From Azospirillum sp. TSO22-1 (GTDB lineage Bacteria > Pseudomonadota > Alphaproteobacteria > Azospirillales > Azospirillaceae): a DNA stretch of 64,000 bases. Both the position numbers and the translations under genes were made by a program. Location of the stretch: assembly GCF_003116015.1 (NCBI RefSeq), contig NZ_LGQZ01000028.1:38459-102458 (forward strand), in the 5' to 3' direction. Shown here in pieces: positions 63,074 to 64,000 of this stretch; the first letter of the stretch is position 1, and each line of letters starts with the position of its first letter. Below the pieces are notes generated by a model. It was not told where the DNA came from, made no database searches, and saw only the letters and a program-made list of their open reading frames with translations.

Positions 63074-63412
63074 ATGTCCGAGGGAGTTGTTGTCGGGGTC
63101 ACCAACTGGATGCAGATGTTCCGTTGGATCGTGAAGCTGATCCGCGACGACTTCGGCATTGACGAGAAGGAACTGACCCGCACCGCCGTGCTGGATGAGA
63201 TCGGCCTCGCGCCGGAGCAGCTGGAGCAGGTGCTCGATTTCATCCGCGAAGGCTTCGAGGTGGAGTTCCCCGAGGACACGCTGGACGAGGCCATCCATCT
63301 GGAAGACCTCTGCATGCTGGTTAGTTGGATGAAGGGGTTCTACAAGAAGCCCGACTTCGTGACCGACGAGTTCGAGGCGCGCTGCCGCTCGCTGAACCCC
63401 ATCCCGGCCTGA
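63074..63412 (+). CDS. Acyl-carrier-like protein lacking the phosphopantetheine serine
   Basis: A 112-residue acidic, helical protein. The stretch DEIGLAPEQLEQVLDFIREG followed by FEVEFPEDTLDEAIHLEDLC lines up with the acyl-carrier-protein fold (helix II, then the Phe-Glu loop and the TVxDL-like end), but the DSL motif that carries 4'-phosphopantetheine reads EQL here (Gln49 in place of Ser). It therefore cannot be loaded in the normal way. An N-terminal hydrophobic stretch (TNWMQMFRWIVKLIRDDFG) is extra. It may be a non-carrier scaffold protein. ATG at 63074; the lyase gene is 66 bases upstream. Confidence 0.75.
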   Translation: MSEGVVVGVTNWMQMFRWIVKLIRDDFGIDEKELTRTAVLDEIGLAPEQLEQVLDFIREGFEVEFPEDTLDEAIHLEDLCMLVSWMKGFYKKPDFVTDEFEARCRSLNPIPA

Positions 63413-63482
63413 GCCGGGAGGGCGGGGCAGGGGAGGGACGGCGCCGGACCCGGCGGCGCATCCCGCAGCATCGACAGCCCCC

Positions 63483-63899
63483 ATGCCCCTGAACCTGATC
63501 AAGCTCGCCGTCGGCATCCGCGACATCGACCATCTCCGCGAGGTGCACGCGCGCCGTGCCGCCGACGGCATCGTTCCCGTCTACACCCGCATGATTCCCA
63601 AGCGCGCCGAGGAGGTCGTCGGCAGCGGTTCGCTCTACTGGGTGATCCGCGGTTCGACCTGCGTGCGCCAGCGCGTCGTCGCCATCGACACCGGGGTGGA
63701 CGAGGATGGCAAGGGCTACTGCATCATCAGCGTCGCCGCCGACCTCGTGCCCACCGTTCCCACCGCGCAGCGTCCCTTCCAAGGCTGGCGCTATCTGGAG
63801 CCGGCCGCCGCGCCCGCCGACCTGTCGGAGGCCGGCGGCGCCGGCGACGAGCTGCCGCCCCACCTCGCCGCCGAACTGCGCGCGCTTGGCCTGCTCTGA
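63483..63899 (+). CDS. DUF1489 family protein
   Basis: A 138-residue protein of the DUF1489 family, which is conserved in alphaproteobacteria and of unknown function. LNLIKLAVGIRDIDHLREVH, TRMIPKRAEEVV and GSLYWVIRGSTCVRQRVVAI, with WRYLEPAAAPADLSEAG near the end, are typical. No membrane or export signal. ATG at 63483 follows a weak ribosome-binding site. It is the last gene before the probable rRNA-type promoter at the right edge. Confidence 0.9.
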   Translation: MPLNLIKLAVGIRDIDHLREVHARRAADGIVPVYTRMIPKRAEEVVGSGSLYWVIRGSTCVRQRVVAIDTGVDEDGKGYCIISVAADLVPTVPTAQRPFQGWRYLEPAAAPADLSEAGGAGDELPPHLAAELRALGLL

Positions 63900-63928
63900 G
63901 AAAAAACGTCACGAAGCGAAAAAAGCGC

Positions 63929-63958
63929 TTGCCAGCTGGAAGGGGTGGCGCCTATAAA
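63929..63958 (+). promoter_or_regulatory. Probable strong promoter at the right edge (rRNA type)
   Basis: TTGCCA and TATAAA are separated by 18 bases, followed by CCGCTCCACCGACGGGGCGG, the GC-rich discriminator and leader type seen ahead of rRNA operons in alphaproteobacteria. An A-rich stretch (AAAAAACGTC and GAAAAAAG) precedes it, like an UP element. The transcribed gene lies outside the window. Confidence 0.5.
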
Positions 63959-64000
63959 CCGCTCCACCGACGGGGCGGCCACTGAGGCGGCGCCGGCGGG

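Overview
The window is very GC-rich, densely coded chromosomal DNA, most likely from an alphaproteobacterium of the Rhodospirillales/Azospirillaceae type. This is inferred from the gene families and codon use; no 16S gene is present. Supporting signs are the mraZ-rsmH pair, a type-A RNase P RNA, a full leucine/isovalerate degradation set, a bacterial cereblon-like (CULT) protein, orphan CheD, bacteriohemerythrin, and several families of intergenic inverted repeats. I see no prophage, insertion sequence or CRISPR array.

Layout. 1-2.4 kb: start of the division/cell-wall cluster (rsmH fragment, mraZ) reading left, with a 470-base regulatory gap holding MraZ-like repeats and DnaA boxes, then rnpB and a small divergent XRE regulator pair. 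2.5-9.9 kb: leftward genes for a cell-wall amidase, an EamA exporter, a Uup-type ABC-F ATPase, a subtilisin-like protease, a membrane protein and a TerB/J-domain protein. 10-20 kb: GNAT, MarR, a receiver protein, 5-oxoprolinase, DUF2000 with an AraC regulator, an FAD-linked D-lactate-type dehydrogenase, and a 3-hydroxyisobutyrate-type dehydrogenase. 20-25.4 kb: two divergent small secreted proteins, CULT protein with an SDR, GH15 glucoamylase-like enzyme, tRNA-Pro, polyprenyl diphosphate synthase. 25.5-34 kb: a methyltransferase, S49 peptidase and cNMP-binding operon, glyQ-glyS, pyruvate phosphate dikinase. 34-42 kb: hemerythrin, CheD, a Cds1-like PLP enzyme, double cold-shock protein, acyl-CoA ligase with a 2TM protein and acylphosphatase, lipB, tRNA-Leu, STAS protein, mgtE.

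43-45.4 kb carries a TPP riboswitch followed by thiO, thiS and thiG, making the thiazole half of thiamine. From 46.5 kb to 63 kb lies a leucine/isovalerate and acyl-CoA catabolic region: ivd; thiolase-RidA-acyl-CoA dehydrogenase; then the methylcrotonyl-CoA carboxylase beta gene, an enoyl-CoA hydratase, a potassium-channel gene, the carboxylase alpha gene and hydroxymethylglutaryl-CoA lyase. Together ivd, the carboxylase, the hydratase, the lyase and the thiolase take isovaleryl-CoA to acetyl-CoA and acetoacetate-derived units. The same 14-base dyad (consensus ATACGSYACCGYAT) lies 47-68 bases ahead of four of these start codons and is the best candidate for a shared operator; its regulator gene is not in the window.

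Other points of interest are a type II toxin gene broken by a one-base frameshift beside an intact antitoxin, an acyl-carrier-like protein lacking the attachment serine, and a probable rRNA-type promoter at the right edge. Start sites were chosen by Shine-Dalgarno spacing and family alignment from memory; no database search was run.
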